Below, one piece after another: positions 56,973-64,000 of a stretch of DNA of 64,000 nt. Source of the DNA: Myxococcales bacterium (GTDB taxonomy: Bacteria > Myxococcota_A > Polyangia > Haliangiales > Haliangiaceae). How positions within the stretch are numbered: the first letter of the stretch is position 1; each line of letters opens with the position of its first letter. The notes under the pieces were generated by a model, which did no database searches, was not told the origin of the DNA, and saw only the letters and a list, made by a program, of their open reading frames with translations. The stretch covers positions 1-64,000 of the forward strand of contig JAQBQE010000022.1 in NCBI GenBank assembly GCA_028287135.1, written 5' to 3'. A program made the position numbers and the translations under genes.

Positions 56973-59005
56973 CGGTCCGCGCTCCCCGACGCCACGAACG
57001 CACGGAGCTCCGCGAGCTCACGCTCGAAGCCGCCGGAGACGATCGGGAACCGGCACCACGACCGCGGATCGACGTTGCGATCGTCGAGGTGGAACGAGGG
57101 GGCCAGCCGCTCGCGCTTCCACTGGTTTCTGCACCACAGCCGGAAGAACCGCTCGATCCATAGCGCGAGCTGCAGGGGCGTCTGCTCGGGGTACCGGGGC
57201 AGCAGCTGCTGGAGCACCTCGACCGGCGTGTGCTTGTCGCGGATCGCCGAATCCTCGACGGCCTCGAGGAAGTCGTACGGCATCAGGTCGGCCTCGTCGG
57301 TCTGGCCCTTGCCGTCCTTGTCGGCGGGGCGCAGCTCGGCGGTCGGCTGCTGCGCGTTGATGAAGCGGAGCGCGGGCACCGGATCGAGCCCGACCGGTCC
57401 CTTGGTCTCCATCCAGCGCAACCACTCGCGGAGGTACGTCTTGTCGATGCCGCCGAGCGGCGCGAGCCCGCCCGCGGTATCGCCGTCCATCGTCGCGTAG
57501 CCGACGGCCGCTTCCGATCGGTTCGAGGTCGTCAACAGCACGGCGTTGCGGAGGTTCGCGAGCATCCAGATCGACGGCGCGCGGACACGCGCCTGGATGT
57601 TCTGCAGCGTCAGGTCGTCGGTCTGCCACGACAGCGGCCGGCCGATCGCCTTCTCGAGCGACGCGATGTACGCCTTGTACTGCGGGTCGACATCGATCAC
57701 GTGGAAGTCGGAGCCGAGCGCGCGCGCGACCTGCTCCGCGGCATTGCGGGTGACCGGACCCGAGTGCTGGGTCGGCTGATACGCGCACGACAGCAGCACA
57801 CCGACGGCCGCGGTGACGTCACCGCCCTGATCGAGCACCTCGTGCAGCCGGCGGATCGTCGGCAGGTGCTGGCGCACACCGCCGGGCCCGAGCTCGGAAA
57901 ACGCAAACCGCACCGCGAGCGAGACCAGCACGGCACACGCCGCCGAGTCCGCGCCGCCGGAGAGCGAGATCACGTAGCCCTGGGCGCGGCTCTTGCGCAG
58001 GTAGTCCCACAGGCCGAGGGCGACGGCCCGCGCGAACTCTTCCTCGCGGACGGTCGCGCGATCTTCCCAGGACACGGTCGGTGCGACCGGATTGACCGGC
58101 TTGATCGTCGGCCACACGAACGGGTGCTCGACGACCTGCGCCTCGGCATCGTGCCGCGGGCGATGGCTGCCGCGGCGCGCCTGCTCTCGGCGATTGCCGT
58201 CGATGTCGACGACCGCGGTCGCGAGCTCGACATCGTGAAACGAGAACCGGCGTCCGCGCGCGACCAGCTCACCGCCGGACGCGATCAGCCCACCGCCGTC
58301 GTAGATGATCCGCCCGGCCTCGTTGCCGAGGAGGTTGGCGTAGAGATAGGCGACGCCGAAGGCGCGCGAGCCCTCGACGACGAACCGCTGGCGGACGGTG
58401 AACTTGCCGAACGCGAAGTGACTCGCCGACGGATTGCAGATGATGTCGACGCCGCGCAGCGCGAGATCGGTGCCCGGGCGATTGGCGACCCACGCGTCCT
58501 CGCAGATCTCGAACCCGATCCGGACGTCACCGATGTCGAACACGAGGTCCCCGATCGGGAACCGCCGGATCGATCCGTCGGGCAGCGTCCGCTCGAGCAC
58601 GTCGACCTCACCGCACGGCCACGGCTTGAACCACCGCGGCTCGTAGTGGATGCCATCACCGGCGAGGAACTGCTTCGCGACGAACCCGACGATCTTGCCG
58701 TCGGCGAGGATCGCGGCGGCGTTGTACAGCGCCTTCTCGTGATAGACGGGCAGCCCGACCGCGACGACCATGCCGGCGGTGAACGGCGCGAGGGCATCGA
58801 GCTGCGCGAACGCGGTGTCCTGGAGGCCGTCCATGAAGAACGCGTCCTCACAGCCGTAGCCCGTGACCGCGAGCTCGGGCAGACAGAGCAGCGTCGCGCC
58901 CTCGGCGCGGGCGTGATCGATCGCCATCCGCATGTGGACGAAGTTCTCGTCCCACGCAAACGGGGTCTGGTTGACACACGCGACGGCGACCTTGATCAGT
59001 CTCAT
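56969..59005 (-). CDS. nadE: Glutamine-dependent NAD synthetase
   Basis: The 678-residue product has two domains. The N-terminal nitrilase-type glutaminase domain (about 1-275) shows the Glu in [12 protein letters not shown], Lys in GFVAKQFLA and Cys in GFEICEDAW. The C-terminal NAD synthetase domain has the ATP pyrophosphatase motif [11 protein letters not shown]. It makes NAD from nicotinate adenine dinucleotide, using glutamine as ammonia donor. It follows prs by 10 bases and overlaps nrtR by four. The length matches the long bacterial form. Confidence 0.94.
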   Translation of the reverse strand: MRLIKVAVACVNQTPFAWDENFVHMRMAIDHARAEGATLLCLPELAVTGYGCEDAFFMDGLQDTAFAQLDALAPFTAGMVVAVGLPVYHEKALYNAAAILADGKIVGFVAKQFLAGDGIHYEPRWFKPWPCGEVDVLERTLPDGSIRRFPIGDLVFDIGDVRIGFEICEDAWVANRPGTDLALRGVDIICNPSASHFAFGKFTVRQRFVVEGSRAFGVAYLYANLLGNEAGRIIYDGGGLIASGGELVARGRRFSFHDVELATAVVDIDGNRREQARRGSHRPRHDAEAQVVEHPFVWPTIKPVNPVAPTVSWEDRATVREEEFARAVALGLWDYLRKSRAQGYVISLSGGADSAACAVLVSLAVRFAFSELGPGGVRQHLPTIRRLHEVLDQGGDVTAAVGVLLSCAYQPTQHSGPVTRNAAEQVARALGSDFHVIDVDPQYKAYIASLEKAIGRPLSWQTDDLTLQNIQARVRAPSIWMLANLRNAVLLTTSNRSEAAVGYATMDGDTAGGLAPLGGIDKTYLREWLRWMETKGPVGLDPVPALRFINAQQPTAELRPADKDGKGQTDEADLMPYDFLEAVEDSAIRDKHTPVEVLQQLLPRYPEQTPLQLALWIERFFRLWCRNQWKRERLAPSFHLDDRNVDPRSWCRFPIVSGGFERELAELRAFVASGSADR

Positions 59006-59015
59006 GACAACACCC

Positions 59016-59936
59016 CTACCGGTTCGAGATCAGATGCTCCGTGAGCAGCTTCGCGGTGCTGTCGACGTGCAGGAAGTCGTCCGCCAGCGCGACGGCGCGC
59101 GGATGGCTGTCGGTTACCACGATCCGGCCGAGGAGCCCGCTCGCGCGGATCCGCGCCAGCGAATCGCCGGGGAACAGCCCGTGCGTCGCGATCGCGTCGA
59201 TCGAGATCGCTCCGGCTTCCTTGTAGGCCTGCGCGGCGCCGAGCAGCGAGCCGCCGGTCCGGATCATGTCGTCATAGATCACGACCCGACGACCTGCGAC
59301 CTGGGCCGAGACCCCGGTGACCTCGGTCGAGCTGCCGTCGACGCGCCGCTTGTAGACGAAGGCCGGCTCGACGCTGAGATCGTTGGCGAGCGACTCGACC
59401 CACTTCGCCCGCCCCGCATCGGTGCACGCGAGCACGAAGTCATGGCCGCCGAGCATGCGCGCTGCCGCGGTGACCAGCGACTTGCCGTAGACATGGATGG
59501 TGCGCGTCTCGCCCTCGAAGTAGTGAGCGATCGACGCAACGTGGAGATCGAGCATGAACACCTGCGTGCCGCGGCTCGCCATCGGGATCGACGACAGCAG
59601 CCGTGCCCGGGTCTTCGCGGTGACGACCTCGCCCGGGCGGACCGAGCGCTCCATCGTCGAGTAACCGTAGAACGGGATCACCATCCGCATCCGCGATGCG
59701 CCATCGGTGACCAGGCCACACGCGAGGTCGTAGAGCTCGAGCGTCGCGGCCTCGTCGACCGTGCCACCGATCAGGATGACATCGCGGTCCGCAGGATCGG
59801 ACTCGATCCGCAGGTAGTGCTCGCCGTCGGGGAAGTTCTTGCGGACGACCGTGCCGCGCTCCCACCCGCCGTGGGCGGCGATCGCGTTGCCGAGGTAATC
59901 GTAGGTCGACGTCGAGAACACGAGGGGTGTGGTCAT
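59016..59936 (-). CDS. prs: Ribose-phosphate pyrophosphokinase of the NAD salvage operon
   Basis: The 306-residue product is a PRPP synthetase. It shows the [14 protein letters not shown] segment, [16 protein letters not shown], and the PRPP motif [18 protein letters not shown]. It supplies PRPP, the co-substrate of the pncB reaction, and the gene overlaps pncB by four bases (ATGA). It diverges from the housekeeping Prs in its flexible loop (a short Arg-rich segment replaces the usual KRR region). It is likely a dedicated copy; a second prs is expected elsewhere in the genome. Confidence 0.9.
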   Translation of the reverse strand: MTTPLVFSTSTYDYLGNAIAAHGGWERGTVVRKNFPDGEHYLRIESDPADRDVILIGGTVDEAATLELYDLACGLVTDGASRMRMVIPFYGYSTMERSVRPGEVVTAKTRARLLSSIPMASRGTQVFMLDLHVASIAHYFEGETRTIHVYGKSLVTAAARMLGGHDFVLACTDAGRAKWVESLANDLSVEPAFVYKRRVDGSSTEVTGVSAQVAGRRVVIYDDMIRTGGSLLGAAQAYKEAGAISIDAIATHGLFPGDSLARIRASGLLGRIVVTDSHPRAVALADDFLHVDSTAKLLTEHLISNR

Positions 59937-61426
59937 CGCAGGCCTCCCTTGGCACGCGCGGCGGCGATCAGCTGCTGCTTGCGCGTGTGAACATGGTCAT
60001 CGAGCCCGACGGGATACGGCTGCGGGTTCAGGAACCGGCGGGTTCGCGGCGACAGCTGCGCGAGCTCGGCCTGCGCACGCGTGCGCGCCGTCTCGAGGCT
60101 GTCGTCGGGGCGAACCCGGCGCCCGTGGTCGAGCATGGTCACCAGGAGATCCTCGCCGGTCTCGAACGCCGGCGTGAACGCCGGGCGGATGGGATCCTCG
60201 ATGTCGTGCAGTGCAGGCCCGGCGAACCCGGCCTCGGCATCGTAGATCACGTCGCCGACGAGCTCGCCGTCGCGCCGTAGCCGCCGGACCTGGAGGATCC
60301 CGGGGTTCGAGATCTTGAACGGCTGCTCGCTGAGCTTGATCGAGTCGCGCCACACACCGTGCTCGTCCCGGTTCGCACCGAGCTTGTAGACCCCGCCGAG
60401 CGCGGGCTGATCGAACGCGGTCGCGAGCTTGGTTCCCACCCCGAACACGTCGATCTTCGCGCCCTGCTCGAACAGGCTCGCGATCAGGGTCTCGTCCAGA
60501 TCGTTGGACGCGACGATCTTCGCGTCCGGGAAACCCGCGGCATCGAGCATGCGCCGCGCTTCGATCGACAGGTGGGCGAGGTCGCCGGAGTCGAGCCGGA
60601 TGCCGCCCAGCGGATAGCCCTTCGCGCGCAGCTCGTTGCCGACCTCGATCGCATGGGCAACGCCCTGCAGGGTGTCGTAGGTATCGACGAGGAACGTGCA
60701 GTTGCCGGGCAACGCATCGGCGTAGGCGCGGAAGCTCTCGAGCTCGTCACCGTGGAACATGACCCAGCTGTGCGCGTGGGTACCGCGCACCGGGATTCCG
60801 AACAGCTTGCCCGCGAGGACGTTGGACGTTGCTGCCACGCCGCCGATGTACGCGGCACGCGAGGCGCCGAGACCACCGTCGATGCCCTGTGCCCGCCGCA
60901 GTCCGAACTCGATCACCGGTGCGCCGCGCGCCGCCTGGCACACGCGCGATGCCTTGGTCGCGATCAGCGTCTGGAAGTTCACGAGCGTCAGCAGCGCGGT
61001 CTCGACGAGCTGGGCCTGACCAATCGGCCCGCGCACCCGGAGGATCGGCTCGTGCGGGAACACGAGGCTGCCTTCGCGGATCGCGTCCACCGTGCAGGAA
61101 AACCGCATCGCACCGAGATAGGCGAGGAAGCCCTCCGGCAGCAGGCGCTCCCCCTTGAGATCGGTCAGTGTGGCGAGATATCCGAGATCTTCGTCGGTGA
61201 ACCGCAGACGCTCGAGATACGCCAGCGCGGGGGCGATGCCGGCGGCGATCGCGTATCCACCATTGAACGGCGGCCGGCGATAGGTCAGGTGAAACACCGC
61301 CTCGCGCTCGCTGTGACCGGCCTTCCAGTAGCCGCAGGCCATGGTGAGCTGATACAAGTCTGTGAGCAGCGCCAGCGAGCCGCCATACACGTCGTCGAGC
61401 TGGTTCGTCGAGCGTTGTTCGGACAC
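59933..61426 (-). CDS. pncB: Nicotinate phosphoribosyltransferase
   Basis: The 497-residue product has the NAPRTase signatures: [18 protein letters not shown] at the N-terminus, EFGLRRAQG in the centre, [18 protein letters not shown], and [10 protein letters not shown] with the FGVGTKLAT segment near the active site. It joins nicotinate with PRPP to give nicotinate mononucleotide with ATP hydrolysis. It is the first gene of the salvage operon. GTG 61426 follows the palindrome by only a few bases, and no ribosome site is visible; a GTG at 61390 would remove 12 poorly conserved residues. Confidence 0.94.
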   Translation of the reverse strand: MSEQRSTNQLDDVYGGSLALLTDLYQLTMACGYWKAGHSEREAVFHLTYRRPPFNGGYAIAAGIAPALAYLERLRFTDEDLGYLATLTDLKGERLLPEGFLAYLGAMRFSCTVDAIREGSLVFPHEPILRVRGPIGQAQLVETALLTLVNFQTLIATKASRVCQAARGAPVIEFGLRRAQGIDGGLGASRAAYIGGVAATSNVLAGKLFGIPVRGTHAHSWVMFHGDELESFRAYADALPGNCTFLVDTYDTLQGVAHAIEVGNELRAKGYPLGGIRLDSGDLAHLSIEARRMLDAAGFPDAKIVASNDLDETLIASLFEQGAKIDVFGVGTKLATAFDQPALGGVYKLGANRDEHGVWRDSIKLSEQPFKISNPGILQVRRLRRDGELVGDVIYDAEAGFAGPALHDIEDPIRPAFTPAFETGEDLLVTMLDHGRRVRPDDSLETARTRAQAELAQLSPRTRRFLNPQPYPVGLDDHVHTRKQQLIAAARAKGGLR

Positions 61427-61427
61427 C

Positions 61428-61450
61428 TTAGAGTGTATTGTTTACACTAA
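61428..61450. promoter_or_regulatory. Candidate NrtR operator, shared by pncB and the PfkB gene
   Basis: An AT-rich segment in GC-rich DNA contains a perfect six-base inverted repeat, AGTGTA at 61432-61437 and TACACT at 61443-61448, separated by five bases. It lies 5 bases from the pncB start and 11 from the PfkB start, in opposite directions. The presence of nrtR in the operon makes it the natural candidate operator. A regulator bound here would block both promoters. Confidence 0.72.
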
Positions 61451-61458
61451 CTAGACCG

Positions 61459-62460
61459 ATGTCAACTAGCGACGAAGCGGTCGTGGTCTGGGGCGAGGTC
61501 CTCTGGGACCGATTCATTTCCGGGTCCGGCGATGTCGCCCACCTCGGCGGAGCTCCGGCGAACGTCGCCTGGCACCTCGGTCAGGCCGGCGGCTGGGCGC
61601 GGCTGGTCACCCGGGTCGGCGACGACGAGGACGGTCGGCTCGCGATAGCCCGGCTGTCCGAGCTCGTGGATCCATCGCTGATCCAGATCGATCCCGAGCG
61701 CGCGACCGGTGAGGTCACGATCGAGGTGGTCGAAGGCGAGCCGCGCTACACGATGCATCACGGCCGCGCCTGGGAGCGGATCGAGTGCACCCCGGCGGTG
61801 AAGCTCGCACTCGCGGAAGCGGGCGTGCTGATCTTTGGCACCCTGTCGCAGCTCACGCCGGGCGGGCTCGCGCAGTGGCGGGCGGCGGTCGCGGCCGCGC
61901 ACGCTACCTGCCTCAAGGTCTGCGACGTCAACCTGCGGCGCACCACGGGCGGAATTCTCAACCCCGGCGGTGAGCCGCCGGGCGAGCTCCGCGGCGAACG
62001 ACTCGCGGTGTGGGAAGCGATCGCAGCCGCGGACGTCATCAAGGTCAACGATCGCGAGCTCGCCGCGATCGGCGCGTGGCTCGGCTGGAGCGATCCGATC
62101 GCTCACCTGCGCGACCGCCGCGAGCCCGCGCGCTCGCGACGCGATGCTCTCGATATCGGGGCACCACCGAGCGAGATCACGCCACGGATCGTCGTGGTCA
62201 CCCACGGCGACGCCGGGTCAACGCTGTACGGCGACGGCCCGCCGATCGCGATCGAAGGCGTGCGCGGACGGCCGGGCGGTGACAACGTCGGCTGTGGCGA
62301 TGCGTATCTCGCGATCCTCGTGCTGTGCATGACGATGGGCTGGGACCTCGAGATGAGCGGTCGCGCCGCGAGCCGCTACGCCGCGGCGGTCGCCGGTGTG
62401 CGCGGTGCGACGCCGCTGTTCACCGAGGAGCACGTCGCCGAGCTGATGGAGCCGGCGTGA
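61459..62460 (+). CDS. PfkB-family sugar kinase (fructokinase-like)
   Basis: The 333-residue product is a ribokinase-fold kinase. It has the N-terminal GEVLWDRFISG, LGGAPANVAWHLGQAG, and the C-terminal anion-hole and catalytic motif GGDNVGCGDAYLA (Asp as base; Cys replaces the common Ala of GAGD). The N-terminal pattern is closest to fructokinase-type members, but substrate prediction in this family is weak. ATG 61459 is used; the frame opens 7 codons earlier inside the operator. It shares the palindromic regulatory site with pncB, so a link to ribose or nucleoside supply for PRPP is possible. The following membrane protein gene starts at its stop (GTGA). Confidence 0.85.
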   Translation: MSTSDEAVVVWGEVLWDRFISGSGDVAHLGGAPANVAWHLGQAGGWARLVTRVGDDEDGRLAIARLSELVDPSLIQIDPERATGEVTIEVVEGEPRYTMHHGRAWERIECTPAVKLALAEAGVLIFGTLSQLTPGGLAQWRAAVAAAHATCLKVCDVNLRRTTGGILNPGGEPPGELRGERLAVWEAIAAADVIKVNDRELAAIGAWLGWSDPIAHLRDRREPARSRRDALDIGAPPSEITPRIVVVTHGDAGSTLYGDGPPIAIEGVRGRPGGDNVGCGDAYLAILVLCMTMGWDLEMSGRAASRYAAAVAGVRGATPLFTEEHVAELMEPA

Positions 62461-64000
62461 GCATCGATCCCGCGGACGAGAAGACCGAGCTGGTCGGCGA
62501 TGACGAGCAGCCGGACGCCTGGGATCGCGCGGCCGACTGGCTCGCCGCGCACGGCGCCCTGCCCGCGATCGCGGTGCTCACCGTCGTGATGTGTGCGGTC
62601 TATGCCCGGATCTTCCGCGGCGAGGTCGCCGGTGACGACCTGACGTTCCACATGGCCGAGAGCGCGCGGCTCGCCGACTGCATCCGGCTCGGCGACTGGG
62701 ACCTGTGGAATCCGAGTGCGAACGGCGGCTTTGCGTCCGCGTACTACTACCAGGTCCTCCCGCAGCTCGCGTCCGCGCTCCCCACGGCGCTGTTCGGCCA
62801 TCACCTGTTCTGGTTCCAGCTCAGCGTGTTCCTCCCGCTCGTGCTCGCACCTGCGGCGGCGTACCGCGGGATGCGCCTGCTCGGTGCCGCGCCGTGGCAG
62901 GCGGTGTGCGCTGCGTTCGCGATCGGCTTCACGATCGGTGCATCGCGCTGGGGATTCTCCGCCGACGGCACGTTCTCCGTCGGGCTCTACACCCAGACCT
63001 GGGCGTTTGCCGCGTTCCCGCTCTCGCTCGGCTACACGGTGCGCTGGGCACAGACCGGACGCGGCCTCGCGCCCTCGATCGCGTGGAGTGCGTTCGTCGG
63101 GCTGTGTCACCCGTTCGCGGTGATCGCCCTCGGACTCGCCCTGCTGTTCGGCTTCCTCGGCCAGCTCGCGATGCACCAGATCGATCGGCTGCTCGCGCGG
63201 ATCGCACGCACCACCTCGCCCGGCCACTGGGCACAGCCGATCGTCGGGCGCTGGACCGCGCCCGCGGACCGCCCGTTCCTGCACGAGTTCCTCCGGCTCG
63301 CGCTGTTCACCGTGCTGCTGGTCGTCTCGCTGCTCCCCGTCCTCGTGCCCTTGATCGTCGACTACGCCGGCTTCGGCGGGTTCCCGCATCGCGTCAACGA
63401 CGAGGTCGGGCCGGGGTTCACCGAGCTGGCGAAGTGGTTCACGAAGGGCGCGATCCTCGATCACGGTCGCGCGATCGTGCTGACCGCGGCGTTGCCGGTG
63501 ATCGCGCTGTTCGGTCGCGCGCCGTTCATGCGGTGGCTGTGGTTCCCCGCCGTGATCTACGCGCTGCTGCTCGGGCTCGGCCCGCACATGGGCAAGACCG
63601 GCGACGATCTGCTGCCCGCGGTCCGCTTCCTCGGGGCGATGCAGATCATGCTCGCGCTCGCGATCGGCGCCGGCGCGTTCGCCCTCGGCAAGCAGCTGTG
63701 GAGCGCGCCCGAGCGGTCGTGGAGCTGGTACGCGGGTCGTTACGTCCTGTTCGGGGTGATCGCGATCGGCGGTCCCGCGCTCGCGGTGTACGTGCTGTGG
63801 TTCGCACCTGACGCGTCCCAGCTGCTCGCGCTCGCACACACGTTGACGCTGTCGCGCGTCGAGGAGCTCGAGACGCTGCGCTGGGTCGCTGCGATCGCGC
63901 TCGTCGCAAGCACCATCGCAGCGGTGGTACCGGCGTGGCGCGCGCTGCGCACCGAGTTCGGGATCCGCACCGGGATCAGCGCCGTGGTCGCCGCACTCGG
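62457..64000 (+). CDS. Polytopic membrane protein, GT-C glycosyltransferase-like, cut by window edge
   Basis: I translated this gene from GTG 62457; it overlaps the PfkB stop by four bases and runs off the window with at least 514 residues and no stop. An acidic cytoplasmic N-terminus leads to a first helix (LPAIAVLTVVMCAVYARIF) and a first periplasmic loop with GDDLTFHMAESARLAD. The acidic pair and position are as in GT-C fold lipid-linked glycosyltransferases. More than ten hydrophobic segments follow. It may transfer sugars to envelope lipids or proteins. The assignment is by topology and loop motif only. Confidence 0.72.
   Translation, partial: MSIDPADEKTELVGDDEQPDAWDRAADWLAAHGALPAIAVLTVVMCAVYARIFRGEVAGDDLTFHMAESARLADCIRLGDWDLWNPSANGGFASAYYYQVLPQLASALPTALFGHHLFWFQLSVFLPLVLAPAAAYRGMRLLGAAPWQAVCAAFAIGFTIGASRWGFSADGTFSVGLYTQTWAFAAFPLSLGYTVRWAQTGRGLAPSIAWSAFVGLCHPFAVIALGLALLFGFLGQLAMHQIDRLLARIARTTSPGHWAQPIVGRWTAPADRPFLHEFLRLALFTVLLVVSLLPVLVPLIVDYAGFGGFPHRVNDEVGPGFTELAKWFTKGAILDHGRAIVLTAALPVIALFGRAPFMRWLWFPAVIYALLLGLGPHMGKTGDDLLPAVRFLGAMQIMLALAIGAGAFALGKQLWSAPERSWSWYAGRYVLFGVIAIGGPALAVYVLWFAPDASQLLALAHTLTLSRVEELETLRWVAAIALVASTIAAVVPAWRALRTEFGIRTGISAVVAAL

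Overview
The window is strongly GC-rich, with an almost pure G/C third codon position, and carries no rRNA, tRNA, CRISPR array, prophage or insertion sequence that I can see. The gene set points to a myxobacterium-like member of the Myxococcota, perhaps Kofleriaceae/Haliangium-like; this is an inference from gene content. The evidence is an Alternative Complex III plus caa3 oxidase operon, a Ser/Thr kinase next to a PPP-type phosphatase, a periplasmic-propeller hybrid histidine kinase, Gly-rich and thrombospondin-type-3 lipoproteins, and many GTG starts. Both ends of the window cut genes.

Layout. (1) 1-16.1 kb: signalling and envelope genes. These are a secreted BNR-type protein (cut by the left edge), a GAF-GAF histidine kinase, a 2OG-Fe(II) oxygenase, a GIY-YIG protein, a membrane-anchored Ser/Thr kinase converging on a TerB-like/PPP phosphatase, an overlapping set (polytopic membrane protein, M28 lipoprotein peptidase, frameshifted YdcF-like gene), an N-acetylmuramoyl-L-alanine amidase and a 1283-residue hybrid kinase. 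(2) 31.5-16.1 kb on the minus strand: one respiratory operon, actA-actB-actC-actDE (fused)-actF-(207-aa membrane protein)-sco-ctaC-ctaD-ctaE-ctaF-(YPPQGG-repeat membrane protein). It would move electrons from quinol through ACIII to cytochrome c domains and then to a caa3 oxidase. (3) 31.8-41.4 kb: mixed envelope and metabolic genes. These are a TSP3 lipoprotein, a lipase-like hydrolase, a YkuD L,D-transpeptidase, an esterase lipoprotein, a YpfJ-type zinc protease, a Gly-rich lipoprotein, a quinone oxidoreductase, chorismate mutase/prephenate dehydratase and three small unknown genes. (4) 54.1-41.4 kb, minus strand: a tandem duplication of an outer-membrane assembly pair, Omp85(lipobox)-TamB-Omp85(lipobox)-TamB. 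(5) 55.2-54.2 kb: three small stress-type genes closed by a clear intrinsic terminator. (6) 61.4-55.7 kb, minus strand: an NAD salvage operon, pncB-prs-nadE-nrtR-pncA, with an AT-rich palindrome at its head shared with a divergent PfkB sugar kinase. (7) The right edge: a polytopic GT-C-like membrane protein, cut.

Most notable: lipid-anchored-looking Omp85 proteins in two TamB pairs; a roughly 245-residue, 12-cysteine periplasmic insertion in cytochrome oxidase subunit III; lineage-specific low-complexity and His-rich extensions across the respiratory operon; the NrtR-type regulator with a candidate operator that also faces a sugar kinase; and a one-base deletion that splits the YdcF-like gene exactly at its signature motif.
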